Source of the DNA: Paenibacillus tarimensis
GTDB lineage: Bacteria > Bacillota > Bacilli > Paenibacillales > Paenibacillaceae
Length of the DNA: 64,000 nucleotides
NCBI RefSeq assembly: GCF_021532315.1
Contig: NZ_JAKGAO010000027.1
Span: 1 to 64,000 of the forward strand
Reading direction: 5' to 3'
This document shows positions 1 to 9,820 of the stretch, in pieces. The notes under the pieces were generated by a model. It made no database searches and was not told the DNA's origin. It saw only the letters and a list, made by a program, of their open reading frames with translations. The translations under genes and the position numbers were made by a program. Position 1 is the first letter of the stretch; each line of letters begins with the position of its first letter.

Positions 1-60
1 AATGACAGGGCAGTTCGCTCGTTGTTCAGTTTTCAAAGAACAATCTTTGACAAGACTGTA
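1..60 (-). other. rRNA operon leader with antitermination-like element, 5' part only
   Basis: Read leftward, positions 42 to 23 give TGTTCTTTGAAAACTGAACA. The core TTCTTTGAAAACT is typical of Bacillus/Paenibacillus rRNA leaders and 16S-23S spacers, close to boxA antitermination signals. It lies downstream of two tandem promoters pointing the same way. I infer that 16S rRNA starts just beyond the left edge on the minus strand; no rRNA itself is inside the window. Confidence 0.7.
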
Positions 61-107
61 ATTTAGCTTGTCATTTTGTCGACCGACTTTTCAGCGGCGA
101 CTTTTAT

Positions 108-137
108 AATATATCATACAGCCTATCTTCAATGCAA
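108..137 (-). promoter_or_regulatory. Candidate rrn promoter P2
   Basis: On the minus strand a TTGCAT -35 (132-137) and a TATATT -10 (108-113) are 18 bp apart. An AT-rich stretch follows, then a GTCGCCGCTGAA-like segment that resembles one downstream of the upstream promoter. Tandem P1/P2 promoters are usual for Firmicute rRNA operons. The exact -10 register is uncertain because TATATTATAAA allows alternatives. Confidence 0.55.
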
Positions 138-215
138 GCATTTTTTTGAGAAGTTAATTAGCAAACTTAAACGCCGTTACTCTCAATCTTGCTGACCTCA
201 GAAGCGGCGAAAGTT

Positions 216-245
216 AATTTATCATAAAGCTGAATATAAAGTCAA
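216..245 (-). promoter_or_regulatory. Candidate rrn promoter P1
   Basis: On the minus strand TTGACT (240-245) and TAAATT (216-221) are separated by 18 bp. It is the upstream member of a tandem pair feeding the rRNA leader at the left edge. The -35 overlaps the distal arm of an inverted repeat (244-286). Confidence 0.5.
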
Positions 246-286
246 GGGCTGCGACGACTTTTTTACACATTAATCGACCAGCCCTT
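244..286 (-). terminator. Inverted repeat after the giant gene, possible weak terminator
   Basis: AAGGGCTG (244-251) and CAGCCCTT (279-286) form an 8-bp stem with a 27-nt loop, 14 bp beyond the stop of the 2264-residue gene. There is no good U-run; the distal arm runs into the -35 of the first rrn promoter. It may be a weak terminator insulating the rRNA promoters. Confidence 0.4.
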
Positions 287-299
287 ATTTTCATTCAAG

Positions 300-3200
300 T
301 TATTGTCTTCTATGCACCCGGACGGCCTGATACACACTGCCCAGGATTCGAACAGGCACTTCCGCTGTTTTCACCACACCATTCCGGTAGGTAACCGTGA
401 ACTTCACGGTATGCAGTCCCTTTGGCAACCCGCCATCAAGTGTACTCCACAAAGGGTTGAACATTTTTCCCGAAAATTGTGTGGAACTAGATTGGCTCAG
501 GATTACCTCGGTTCGCAGCCTTTTATTATCGAGTGACAAAGCTTCTAACTTAGCGGTAAGCTCTTTTACTGGGGCTGGGGAGGTGACAGCTCTCAATAAT
601 AATTCCTCTCCTGCGTAAAAATCCTTCGGATGGCTCACCACTTCGTGACCCGCTTTTTTATGATAACTGTACCATTGGTCCGTATGCTGAACATCTCCTG
701 TTAATGTCAACGGAATAACAACAATTCGTTTGACTGCCGAATCTTCGGCTTTTCCATCGGAACAGGTAAGCCTCACACTATAAGAGCCGGGAGACACTCT
801 GTCTAACAAGGGATTCTTGGCCGTAGAAGCAATCCGGGTACCATCGGGCCGGGTGATCTGCCATTGGTATGTCAGAGTATCGCCGTCAGGATCAGTGGAT
901 CGATTAATAAGCTGCAGGTTGTCCCCTTCATAAACCGGCTTGGGCTCCCAGTCAAAGTCTGCAATAGGCGGCCTATTCGTTTCTATATAAAAGAACTTGG
1001 GCGCGCTCCACTCTCCCCAATCATAGCCATCATTAGATCTCACTCTCACATACATGTTTACGTGTTCCGGCAAGTCTACGCTCGGGAGCCACGATGCCCT
1101 GTTGCCATTCAGCACTCCTGAATGAATGACCTCATTGCCCCCATATCGATAAATTTTAACCTCGTAGCTAGTCTGCGGGTCTGCATCCCCATCCCAGTAA
1201 CCCCATTTGAAAGTCGGTCGAAGCTCAATAAATTTGGTGGGATTAGCTTGGTCGGAACTAGGCGGTACCAAGATATTCGTATTTGGCAGCCGATTATGGA
1301 TCGTTACGGTACGCGTATACTCAGCTGCTGCCCCTTCCGAATCTTCGACGACCTGCCGGATCGTAAAGGTTCCTAGTGTGCTGAAGGTTTTTACCCAGTT
1401 GGTGCGCGATGAACTCTGGAAGCTCTCTGCACCCGATCCATTACGGATATAATACCGATGCATCAAATTCTCTCTTCCGCCATCCTCCAAGTCGTACGCC
1501 TGTGAGTCAAAGGTGATATTTACGCCGCGGTACGTATTGATATGGCTGGTTGTAAACCCTGGTACCGGTGGATTATTTGGCGCTGCCAACATGCCAACGT
1601 CTATCGATACAACGTGATAGTTACTCCAGGCCGAATATTCATCCCGGACAGCCATACCGATCTCGTATGTGCCGATCTCTTGAGGCGACACAAGCTTGGT
1701 AGCCTGGTAATCTCCACTCGGTGAAATATAGTAGAACTTCTTCTCCAATACACCTTTTGTCGCTCGATAATCAATGCCGGTATTTTCGGTCGAATAATGG
1801 CTGGCATTCTCATAACGATCCGGATCCCGGCTGTAATCCGTCCACTTGAGCTTGCCATCAGGCTGCTGAGCAACCGTAAAGTTCGCAATTGGCCGCCGGT
1901 GGACCGTGATCCGTTCAACAAACTCGTTCGAAGACTTCCGATATGAATCAAACAACATATTTGGCATCCGGTGATCCGGATGCGGATCATCCTTGGCCTT
2001 CAGCCTAACGGTGTAGACACCAACTGCATCAAAGGCCAGCTGCTCTGAATTAAAGGTTTTTCCATTCAATCTCGATACTCCTTGGTTATTAATAAACCGT
2101 ACGTTGTGATCGATGCTCCAGGTGAACCCTTCAGCTGCAGGATCGTTCTCCGAATCTTCATATTTAATCTTGTTGTACTTTACATCTGCTTTGAGCTTAT
2201 CTTCATCCAGAATCGCATACTGATTAGACCATTCATCATTCTCTGTCACCAGTTTGTACCGCAGGCTGCTGTACGTCATGTAGGACTTGTCAGCGAAGTA
2301 GCCGAACCGTCCGCTGCTGTAAGTGGAATCTTCCACTTCAAACAATGGAATGTTATTAAGCTTCACCAGAATTTTATTTCCTGCAAACTTCACCAGGAAG
2401 GAGTAAGCTTTTTTGTCCTCCATTGGATAAGCAGCTGAACCGAGCTCTGTTCGCTGACCATTCACATATTTGACAAGCCGCACGGTCTGGCCGTTTGTTT
2501 CAACAGCATACCGGTTCAGTAGATTGGACTGAATTCGGAATGAAAAGCCGGCCCACTCTTTGTCGTAGTCCACATCTTCCATGGTCAAGGAATAGCGGAC
2601 TTCTGCGTTGTCCAGGTTTACATCAGAGTAGAACTGGCCGTTTGTGAACGACTTGACCACTGCCTCTTTCGTACTCGGCTGACCAACAGATACGCTCATG
2701 TTCATAGTACTAGCCTTGTCGTGGTAGCTTTGGCCAATCGTAACATACACACCATCACCGAAATATTCAGCAAAAATAGTGTAATTACTGCAAGTAGAAC
2801 CTGCTTTACCCACAAGATTATTACCTGAATAAACAGAATGGCTTCCTCGCCGGGCATCCCAGCCCCCGCATGCAGCTGATCCGTCATCGAATGTGGTTCG
2901 GTTACCTTCAATGGTCGTTGTGCCATTTGCACTGAGGTACCGCTCTCCATTCCAACGCATGGTATACTTTGGTCCACTATCAAGCTGCTTATCTCCATAA
3001 TGGTAAAGGCTAAGATCATCCCGGCTCTCGTAATTTGTCTTTCGTTCCTTAATAGCGCCTGTGCGCATATCCAGTGCTACGACATCTTCAGCTCCCGGTG
3101 AAGGCATGATATCACCCGGTCTTACGTAGTTCCAATATACCTTGGCTAATGCGGTTCCAGATCCTACATCAAGCGCTACTTGGGCGTCTTGGTCACTTGC

Positions 3201-6200
3201 TCCTATATTTGACCAGAACAAGGTACTGCGTAGGGGACCGCTGCGCTTTCCCGGCTTCAAGTAAGTCCGCCAAGCAAGGGTGAAATCAGAATTATACTTC
3301 GTGACATTTAGATCGTCATGCTCTTTAGTGCCGTTCGAGTAGTACTGGTACGCATAAATGTTGCCTTCCGCATCGACATTGTAGCTTTTTCCGGCGTTAA
3401 ATACGTAGGACGCTGATGCCCGTGCATTCTCTTTTTGAACGGGCCGGTTCCAGATTGCATGACGAACCACTTCAAAATTCATATTCATTTCCACCCAATG
3501 GATGCGCTGCGTACCACCGTTACCGTCAAACCAGTACATGGCGACATTCTTACCCTTAGTGTGGTTGAATTTGTAGCCCCAGTAGGCATTAGCCAGTGTT
3601 ACGGTTTCAGGCTTATCGAAAGTGCTTCGAATCTCTTCGCCAGTAAATGCATCCAACACCGCAAACTCATAGTATTTCTGGTTTGGTTCTGGACCGCGTA
3701 CCGAACCTTCCCAAAGCCGTTGCACAAAGAGATAGCGGCCATCTACAAGCTCCCAGTTAACAATATTTCTATCGGAGGACATATAAGCCGTCCGACCATC
3801 TGCCAGTGTCACTTCACGTCCGTTTGGCCAGTAATGAATAAACTCATATGGACTCTGGCCGCTCTTGTAGTCAAATTTTATATAATTCTGATATGGCCCA
3901 TAAACATCATTTAAGCCAGACATTTTTGCTGGGTTTACAGCATAGATCTTGTCTCTGTGTACCGTCTCTCCTGACGAATTCCGAGTGGTATTTGGCTTAA
4001 AGAAATAGATGAGCTTCTTGTTAGAGCGAATCTTATCCAGTTCATCTCGATACCACATGATAGGATCTTTGGTGTCGGGATCAATCATCTTTTCAGATTG
4101 GATCGATGTCATAGACTCCACAGATCGCCACGGCGATAAGCGATTCGTACCATAACCATTATTGGTTAATGGAAAAGCAAGCGTCCAGGGGCCATTACCG
4201 CCAGCCGATGCCACATCGTAAAAATCCTGCTGCTGCGGACCAAAGTTCCGGCCTTCCCCACTGACCAGATTGTTCCCTGCAGCTGACCATAAGTTTTCCT
4301 TGCTGTAGACTTGACTGTTGCTGTTAGTCACATACACCGGCCATCCCAGCATTTCGCTTGGCTTTATAGTTATATACGGATCAAGATCCGGATTTGGGTT
4401 AAGTCCTTCCATACTGAAGGAAACCTCTGGTGCCTGGTTCACCACATCCATTGTACGTGTCACTTCGCTGGCATACATCGTATCTGCTGTCTTGCCGCCA
4501 TCTTCGGTTACCTTCACATAAAACAGGTATTTACCGACCTTCTGTGGCTTGAAGGAAAGCTTGGTTAGTTCGCCATGTATGGTTTGCCATTCGTCATCCG
4601 CAAAACCATTATTATTCCTATCATACTTATACATATAGTCGGATTTAATGATTGGGTCACCATCTGGGCTGTAAGACTTATTAAGAATTTGCGAGGTTTC
4701 GTTACGAATACCGACTGCAGGAGCCTCTATAACCGCTACAGGAGGAATATCCGGCCTGACCGTGATATAGCAGTAATCTGCATACTCTGATTTCCGGCCC
4801 ACACTGTCGTAGACATGCAAGCTAACCTGTACCGTAATGTTATCGGTCGTATCATTCTGATAAATGGTTTGTTTGTTGGTCCACTCGTCCCTGGAATGAT
4901 CAATGCTCTTTCCGTAATCGGGGCTGTAGCTTCGGCTGGAGTCAAAGAGACTTGGATCGATATACCGGCCCGCTTTGACTATGGCCGGACAGCCAGCGAT
5001 GGGTACAGGCGCTTTTGATCGCACATAAATGGTGGCTGAAGCAGTAGCTGATGCTCCGAATTCATCCCGTATAGTTGCCGATACGGTATGATAGCCTGGC
5101 GTGTCCATCTCGATATTGTAAGTACCCCATTCGGCAACAGTAGCTTTGGATGGTAACGTCTTCGCCCAATCACTATCCTCATCAAAATGCCATGCCGAGA
5201 AATAAAGATCGTCCCCGTCCGGATCGTAAGGAGTAGGAACGGATGGATCATTGATTACAACCAGGTGCATAGTGGTGCCTTCCACCACTTCGGTCACCGG
5301 CTTTCGTACATTATCTGGCATTACCCAAGCCAATTGGAGTTCAGGTGGCCTGTTATTTTGAGCTGCATTTACTGTTAACGGTTTGGTGCTCATCCAGTCC
5401 GATTCACCACAGCTTGTCGAGATCTTGATGCTCACATTATGGACCCCTACTCCAATAACCCATGGATATGTACTGTAGGAATACGATGTATCGGCTGTTT
5501 TACTGCTCTCCCAAGGGGTTAGAAATATGCCGCCTCGTTCGATTTTGTACCGGTGACCGATATACTCACAGCTACTCAACTGAAAGTCCTTCGGACGAAT
5601 GGTGAAGGGCTCCCGGTAGTTAATGGTGCTCGGGATGATATCGAAGTTGCCGGTAAAAGCATTGGCTTTCTCGTAAAAGAATGAGATATATGCTGTGTTC
5701 TGTGTTCTCGATAATGTAGCCGTTACCGAAGTACCGTTAGCTACGGTACTGGAATAAGCGCGATAGTTAATGCTGTTGCCCAAGATTGTTCCATAGCTGC
5801 CGTTAGCTTGAACAGTATGGTTTCCCATAGGAACAGACTGGGTTTCTTCTGATCCTTGCTGCAGAAATCTACCATTTGAGCCGCTACGGACCATATGCCT
5901 GATCTTCAGGGTGCCTAAATCGGTTCCAGCAGCAGGTTCATAAATCTGGTACAGATATAGAGTTTTAAATGAACCATTATATGGTGTGTTCTTCAAACCA
6001 TTATAGGTGCCTGATGTGTAGCTGCCACCAGAGAAACCAGGATCCGTTCCCGTAGTCGATCTCACATGCCCTATAAAAGTGTAGTTAGGATTCTCCGGCG
6101 GTGTGAACGGATAGGTTTGGTTTAATTCAAGGTTGACCTGCTGATCCGGAAAAACACTGGATATGCTTTTCCCGTCCTTGGTGACATGTTTTACGATGGC

Positions 6201-7094
6201 CTTACCGCCAGCTTTCTTGTAGTAATAATTGACAATATATGTATCGAAGTTACCGGAATACGTAAACTTAGATGGCGTACCTGTTATGATACTTCCGGAT
6301 GGCGTTTCACCGTTATTAGAACTCTTATACCCTACGTATTCATAGTCTGTATGTTCAGGTGGGTTTGCAGGGTACTGTTGACCTACCGTCATTGAATTAG
6401 TACTGTTTTGAAACACACTGTTTAAGCTTGTCCCATCCGTAAGGTAATGGTTTGTTTTAATCTGACCAGCGTAAGTGAACTCGAATAAGACAGGGAAGTA
6501 ATATCGGTAAGCTTGCACACTATCGTTACACTGAGGGCAAGGATCTCCCCCCTCTGAATCTCTTCGAACATCAAATGGCATAGGCGCGTCCAATGTACCA
6601 TTCAACCCTACATTAAAAGAAACTTTGGATGTTCCTTTCCCATCCAACCCAGAAACCACTGGGCTACCTGTCACTGTACCAAAGTAGTCTTTATATGATG
6701 CATAATTATCTTTTGAAGTTCGAGAACCATCAAAATATTCAATATGTTTTATATTGCTCTGGTCAAACCGAGTGATTTTAACATCCTGAATAACGCGATT
6801 TGTTGCCGTAAAGGTATACCCATGGTTCAAATCGTTAGGTGTAACAGTAGCCCCGGGGGGCTTTTGTGTCCAACCCCCGGAGCCTTTCCATATCTCATAA
6901 TACATAAAGCCTACCGCATATCGTTTCAGTGGATTTCCTTCATCACTTTTATCTTGATAGAGCTGAACATGAGCGTTTGAAAAGCTGGGAGCAGCGGCGG
7001 CTTTCCGTGAAGGGAGTAATTCTAAAAAAGGTAGAAAAAATGGTGCGACAATTGTTAGGATAAGGCACAACGCCAAGTATTTCTTACGAATCAT
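300..7094 (-). CDS. Giant secreted multidomain protein with MucBP-like and PKD-like repeats
   Basis: The 2264-residue product has a Sec signal peptide (about residues 1-35, hydrophobic core then an AAAA-P cleavage region). Three MucBP-like units follow at about 212-293, 298-386 and 394-475; the first two share a (Y/T)P-x-x-PPE signature. PKD/Ig-like modules with DPDGD motifs lie around 585-900 and again near 1640-2110. A long central part (about 930-1450) rich in Trp and Tyr is unrecognised and might be a propeller. A LamG-like jelly roll fits about 1480-1600. The last 150 residues form a basic C-terminal module. I see no LPxTG, SLH or C-terminal membrane anchor, so secretion or non-covalent wall attachment is inferred. 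MucBP and PKD domains usually mediate adhesion or glycan binding, but no enzymatic role can be assigned. A weak RBS (AGGACG) precedes the ATG. The stalk-domain gene lies 24 bp upstream and may be co-transcribed. Confidence 0.88.
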   Translation of the reverse strand: MIRKKYLALCLILTIVAPFFLPFLELLPSRKAAAAPSFSNAHVQLYQDKSDEGNPLKRYAVGFMYYEIWKGSGGWTQKPPGATVTPNDLNHGYTFTATNRVIQDVKITRFDQSNIKHIEYFDGSRTSKDNYASYKDYFGTVTGSPVVSGLDGKGTSKVSFNVGLNGTLDAPMPFDVRRDSEGGDPCPQCNDSVQAYRYYFPVLFEFTYAGQIKTNHYLTDGTSLNSVFQNSTNSMTVGQQYPANPPEHTDYEYVGYKSSNNGETPSGSIITGTPSKFTYSGNFDTYIVNYYYKKAGGKAIVKHVTKDGKSISSVFPDQQVNLELNQTYPFTPPENPNYTFIGHVRSTTGTDPGFSGGSYTSGTYNGLKNTPYNGSFKTLYLYQIYEPAAGTDLGTLKIRHMVRSGSNGRFLQQGSEETQSVPMGNHTVQANGSYGTILGNSINYRAYSSTVANGTSVTATLSRTQNTAYISFFYEKANAFTGNFDIIPSTINYREPFTIRPKDFQLSSCEYIGHRYKIERGGIFLTPWESSKTADTSYSYSTYPWVIGVGVHNVSIKISTSCGESDWMSTKPLTVNAAQNNRPPELQLAWVMPDNVRKPVTEVVEGTTMHLVVINDPSVPTPYDPDGDDLYFSAWHFDEDSDWAKTLPSKATVAEWGTYNIEMDTPGYHTVSATIRDEFGASATASATIYVRSKAPVPIAGCPAIVKAGRYIDPSLFDSSRSYSPDYGKSIDHSRDEWTNKQTIYQNDTTDNITVQVSLHVYDSVGRKSEYADYCYITVRPDIPPVAVIEAPAVGIRNETSQILNKSYSPDGDPIIKSDYMYKYDRNNNGFADDEWQTIHGELTKLSFKPQKVGKYLFYVKVTEDGGKTADTMYASEVTRTMDVVNQAPEVSFSMEGLNPNPDLDPYITIKPSEMLGWPVYVTNSNSQVYSKENLWSAAGNNLVSGEGRNFGPQQQDFYDVASAGGNGPWTLAFPLTNNGYGTNRLSPWRSVESMTSIQSEKMIDPDTKDPIMWYRDELDKIRSNKKLIYFFKPNTTRNSSGETVHRDKIYAVNPAKMSGLNDVYGPYQNYIKFDYKSGQSPYEFIHYWPNGREVTLADGRTAYMSSDRNIVNWELVDGRYLFVQRLWEGSVRGPEPNQKYYEFAVLDAFTGEEIRSTFDKPETVTLANAYWGYKFNHTKGKNVAMYWFDGNGGTQRIHWVEMNMNFEVVRHAIWNRPVQKENARASASYVFNAGKSYNVDAEGNIYAYQYYSNGTKEHDDLNVTKYNSDFTLAWRTYLKPGKRSGPLRSTLFWSNIGASDQDAQVALDVGSGTALAKVYWNYVRPGDIMPSPGAEDVVALDMRTGAIKERKTNYESRDDLSLYHYGDKQLDSGPKYTMRWNGERYLSANGTTTIEGNRTTFDDGSAACGGWDARRGSHSVYSGNNLVGKAGSTCSNYTIFAEYFGDGVYVTIGQSYHDKASTMNMSVSVGQPSTKEAVVKSFTNGQFYSDVNLDNAEVRYSLTMEDVDYDKEWAGFSFRIQSNLLNRYAVETNGQTVRLVKYVNGQRTELGSAAYPMEDKKAYSFLVKFAGNKILVKLNNIPLFEVEDSTYSSGRFGYFADKSYMTYSSLRYKLVTENDEWSNQYAILDEDKLKADVKYNKIKYEDSENDPAAEGFTWSIDHNVRFINNQGVSRLNGKTFNSEQLAFDAVGVYTVRLKAKDDPHPDHRMPNMLFDSYRKSSNEFVERITVHRRPIANFTVAQQPDGKLKWTDYSRDPDRYENASHYSTENTGIDYRATKGVLEKKFYYISPSGDYQATKLVSPQEIGTYEIGMAVRDEYSAWSNYHVVSIDVGMLAAPNNPPVPGFTTSHINTYRGVNITFDSQAYDLEDGGRENLMHRYYIRNGSGAESFQSSSRTNWVKTFSTLGTFTIRQVVEDSEGAAAEYTRTVTIHNRLPNTNILVPPSSDQANPTKFIELRPTFKWGYWDGDADPQTSYEVKIYRYGGNEVIHSGVLNGNRASWLPSVDLPEHVNMYVRVRSNDGYDWGEWSAPKFFYIETNRPPIADFDWEPKPVYEGDNLQLINRSTDPDGDTLTYQWQITRPDGTRIASTAKNPLLDRVSPGSYSVRLTCSDGKAEDSAVKRIVVIPLTLTGDVQHTDQWYSYHKKAGHEVVSHPKDFYAGEELLLRAVTSPAPVKELTAKLEALSLDNKRLRTEVILSQSSSTQFSGKMFNPLWSTLDGGLPKGLHTVKFTVTYRNGVVKTAEVPVRILGSVYQAVRVHRRQ

Positions 7095-7118
7095 TTATGA
7101 TTTCACGTCCTGCCTGCA

Positions 7119-8054
7119 TTATTTAAGATAATTTTTAATAAGAATTGCTGCATCGTTATATTCTTGAAAACCGATGTACTCAATATCTTTTAGTTTGAGG
7201 TTTTCGTAGTCCTGGATATTAAGGAGATATAGATCATTTGGATGAACCACTCGGTTGTACTGAATCCTTGTATCTCCAAACGTATCTCTTCCCGATTGAG
7301 TTTCAGGTCTTAATTTGGTCTCTTCTCCAGACTGTAAGAAGTAAATATTCATACCCATCTTACTTACTTTGGTCGATGCTATTCTTACAAGCTCTTCCCC
7401 TTCAGGAGTCGTTCCTTTATCTACTCGATAAAAAATATTTCCATTTATAACAACAGGAAAATCTTTTTCTGTTAACACATTTACTTTTGTATGAGGTTTC
7501 AACTTGGAGTCTTCAATGGCTGATTTCGCTTGTTTCCCCTCATAGTATTTTAGGAATGGCTTGATATCCTGAGCTTTCACCACATCCCCAATCTTCGGCA
7601 CATCCTTGCTGCCGATCCACACAAACTGATTCAGCGAATCCCATTCTACCTTCACGCCTAACCCTTCCGAGATAAAGCGCAAAGGAACCATTGTACGGCC
7701 GTTGATAGCCGATGCTGGCTGACCAAGCTTCAGCTGCTTACCGTTTACCGTTGCCTTGCTTGCGCCGATGGTCAATTTAACCGTCCTATCTCCCTTTACA
7801 ATCGTAATGTCCTTCCCTTTCAGCGAAAGCTTACCGCCAAGGTTCTCCGAGACAAAACGAACCGGAACCATTACCGACCCATTCTTGTTGATTGGCTTCT
7901 GATCCGGGAAGGACACCTTCCGGGCGTTGATCAATACTTCCAGCGACAGCTTGTAGTTCATCTTCACCGTTGCTGCAGAGGCCGGTTGTCCAAGCGCGCC
8001 CAGTCCCATAATCAGTGCCAAACCTATCATAAGCTTCTTTGCTTTCTTCATCAT
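7119..8054 (-). CDS. Secreted protein with copper amine oxidase N-terminal-like (stalk) domain
   Basis: The 311-residue protein starts with a clear signal peptide (MMKKAKKLMIGLALIMG, Ala-rich cleavage site near residue 28). Residues about 32-155 contain two copies of the stalk-domain pattern: a swap of PVRFVSE and PLRFISE motifs, each followed by a Gly-rich strand and a GxxVxWD-like turn. This domain is widespread in Paenibacillus surface proteins and does not indicate copper chemistry. The C-terminal half (about 160-311) is unrecognised. A role at the cell surface together with the adjacent giant protein is inferred from proximity only. The RBS is a moderate AAAGGGG upstream of the ATG. Confidence 0.8.
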   Translation of the reverse strand: MMKKAKKLMIGLALIMGLGALGQPASAATVKMNYKLSLEVLINARKVSFPDQKPINKNGSVMVPVRFVSENLGGKLSLKGKDITIVKGDRTVKLTIGASKATVNGKQLKLGQPASAINGRTMVPLRFISEGLGVKVEWDSLNQFVWIGSKDVPKIGDVVKAQDIKPFLKYYEGKQAKSAIEDSKLKPHTKVNVLTEKDFPVVINGNIFYRVDKGTTPEGEELVRIASTKVSKMGMNIYFLQSGEETKLRPETQSGRDTFGDTRIQYNRVVHPNDLYLLNIQDYENLKLKDIEYIGFQEYNDAAILIKNYLK

Positions 8055-8176
8055 AAAATCCCCTTTGCGGATATAGTCGACAAAATAATTGTCCTTTTTC
8101 TATAATACGGTACTATTTTCCTATATTGCCAGTAAAAATTGTGCGACCGATAAGGAGTTCTTATCTCCCATTGCAC

Positions 8177-8222
8177 AAAAAAACACCCGCCCCCGCATGT
8201 CGAAAACATGCATGGGCGGGTG
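8177..8222 (-). terminator. Rho-independent terminator of ygxA-like gene
   Basis: A GC-rich hairpin (CACCCGCC at 8184-8191 pairing with GGGCGGGTG at 8214-8222, plus an inner GCATG/CATGC pairing) is followed on the minus strand by seven Ts. It ends the transcript of the gene whose stop is at 8294. Confidence 0.9.
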
Positions 8223-8293
8223 CTTCCCACCGTTCATTCATCTGGATTGATTATACAGCGACTCCCAGATATACGCAATAGATAGATTTATAT

Positions 8294-9178
8294 CTAGGCT
8301 TCCTGGGCAAGAGGAGCATACATTAGTTCAATTGAATCCGTATCGCCCGATTCGGGGATAACGGCTACTTCGCGGATAAGGCCGCGTTTGACCAGCTTTT
8401 GCAGCAGCAGCGCATAGTCCAGCTTGAGCGCCTGCAGGCCGGGATGCTCAGACAAATCCATCACATTCCACGGTTCTTCACGGCCTTCCATGACTTCAAG
8501 CAGCAGGGTGCAGCAGGACTTCATATTACTCATGACCTGGAACTCACAAGCCAGCAGAACCAGATGAACACGCTGCTCCAGCGTTTCAGGGCTAACGGTC
8601 AGTTCATCGTACAGCTTATAAATGCCTGGATTGATTTTCCGGATCTGCGCCCACACGGTCACTTCCGGATGCACACCCGCTTCAATAAGCGAAATATGCG
8701 CCCAGTGATGCAGGGAATTCAGGATACAGCTGTGCGCGTCAAGGATGTTGCCGTCCTGTAGATTTTGCTTCGCCTGGAGATAGGTGCGGAGAAAAGCGGA
8801 AAACTCCGCCAGCTTTTTCTGCTTGCGCAGCTCTTCAGGAAATACAGCCAGACGCTGCTTCATGTGCGACATGTATTCGCCCTGTTCGAACAAAATTTCA
8901 CCCCGCAAGAGCCATGGTATAATATTTCGATTCTCATTACCCGTCAGCCAATATTCCAGCGTATCAGGCGCTATAGTGCGAATCTGAATTCGCTGACCGT
9001 CACTTGTGACATGCTCAATACCTTGATCATACGGCAGATTATTCCTTACAGCCAGCAGCAGCAGATCCATGCCGTCAATTAGCGGATTATACGAGAATGG
9101 ATTGTCCACTGCGAGCAGTCCAAGTAAACCATCCTTCTCGATGAGTCTGTCTAGCAGAAGCGTCTTTGTCATCTTCAT
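8294..9178 (-). CDS. ygxA: YgxA-like nucleotidyltransferase-fold protein
   Basis: About 294 residues resembling B. subtilis YgxA, an uncharacterised protein with an N-terminal nucleotidyltransferase-like domain and an alpha-helical substrate-binding-like C-terminal half. The N-terminal part (LLLDRLIEKDGLLGLLAVDN) is conserved-looking, but the GS/DxD metal motif of active nucleotidyltransferases is not evident, so catalysis is doubtful. In B. subtilis ygxA, ygzB and perR are neighbours, and homologues of all three are within 4 kb here, which supports the call. The ATG at 9178 has GGGGGAT about 7 nt upstream; a GTG one codon earlier is possible. Confidence 0.75.
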   Translation of the reverse strand: MKMTKTLLLDRLIEKDGLLGLLAVDNPFSYNPLIDGMDLLLLAVRNNLPYDQGIEHVTSDGQRIQIRTIAPDTLEYWLTGNENRNIIPWLLRGEILFEQGEYMSHMKQRLAVFPEELRKQKKLAEFSAFLRTYLQAKQNLQDGNILDAHSCILNSLHHWAHISLIEAGVHPEVTVWAQIRKINPGIYKLYDELTVSPETLEQRVHLVLLACEFQVMSNMKSCCTLLLEVMEGREEPWNVMDLSEHPGLQALKLDYALLLQKLVKRGLIREVAVIPESGDTDSIELMYAPLAQEA

Positions 9179-9321
9179 CACACAAATCCCCCATATAGCT
9201 TAGTGCCTCTCTTTAAGCTATAATAAATATCTGCGGTATGTAGTAATGTTCGACAACAAGAGACCGTTTCCTGCTAAGGGGAGCGTCTTAAAGCTCTTTT
9301 TCATGGAAGGATGAAGACTGC

Positions 9322-9738
9322 ATGTTTTTTAAATCAGCCAAAATTAATGAATTCCGTCTCTGGGGACTTGTTTTTACATTACTTGGCATGGGCCTCATGA
9401 TAGCAGGTACTGCTGGCATTGTATTCTGGGGAGGACAAGCAGGCAAAATATTCGCAGCTGTCTTCATGGTCATCGGCATGATCGCCATGTTAATCAGTGT
9501 CGGCATTTACTTCTGGGCAGGCATGCTCTCAACCAGCGCCATTATGCTGCAGTGTCCGGAATGCGGCAAGCAGACCAAGATGCTGGGCAAAACAGACCGT
9601 TGCATGTTCTGCAGAACCATGCTGACGCTCGATCCGAAGGCCGCCACCGAAATACCCGCAGAACCGGCAGCATCAGCACCCGATAACGCAATCGATGCTG
9701 CTGATACAGCTCCATCCCAATCGACACCAGGCCGTTAA
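9322..9738 (+). CDS. ygzB: YgzB family (DUF2614) membrane protein with zinc ribbon
   Basis: The 138-residue protein has two transmembrane helices (about 15-37 and 43-67). A four-cysteine zinc-ribbon-like motif follows (CPECGKQ...CMFC, about 76-97), then an Ala/Pro/Glu-rich tail. This is the architecture of the YgzB/DUF2614 family, whose function is unknown. It is divergent from ygxA, whereas in B. subtilis it lies between perR and ygxA. A GH18 gene separates it from perR here, so the cluster has been rearranged. A strong bidirectional terminator follows the stop codon. Confidence 0.85.
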   Translation: MFFKSAKINEFRLWGLVFTLLGMGLMIAGTAGIVFWGGQAGKIFAAVFMVIGMIAMLISVGIYFWAGMLSTSAIMLQCPECGKQTKMLGKTDRCMFCRTMLTLDPKAATEIPAEPAASAPDNAIDAADTAPSQSTPGR

Positions 9739-9765
9739 TGCTCGCAGTATTCATATCAGCTAACA

Positions 9766-9804
9766 AAGAAGCTTCCCGCAGCTGATGCGGGAAGCTTCTT
9801 CTTT
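9766..9804. terminator. Bidirectional terminator between ygzB and the GH18 gene
   Basis: A perfect 15-bp stem (AAGAAGCTTCCCGCA at 9766-9780, complement at 9786-9800) has a GCTGA loop. It is followed by CTTTTGTTT on the plus strand and CTTTGTTA on the minus strand. It sits between two convergent genes and can serve both. Confidence 0.92.
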
Positions 9805-9820
9805 TGTTTACCTATGGAGA

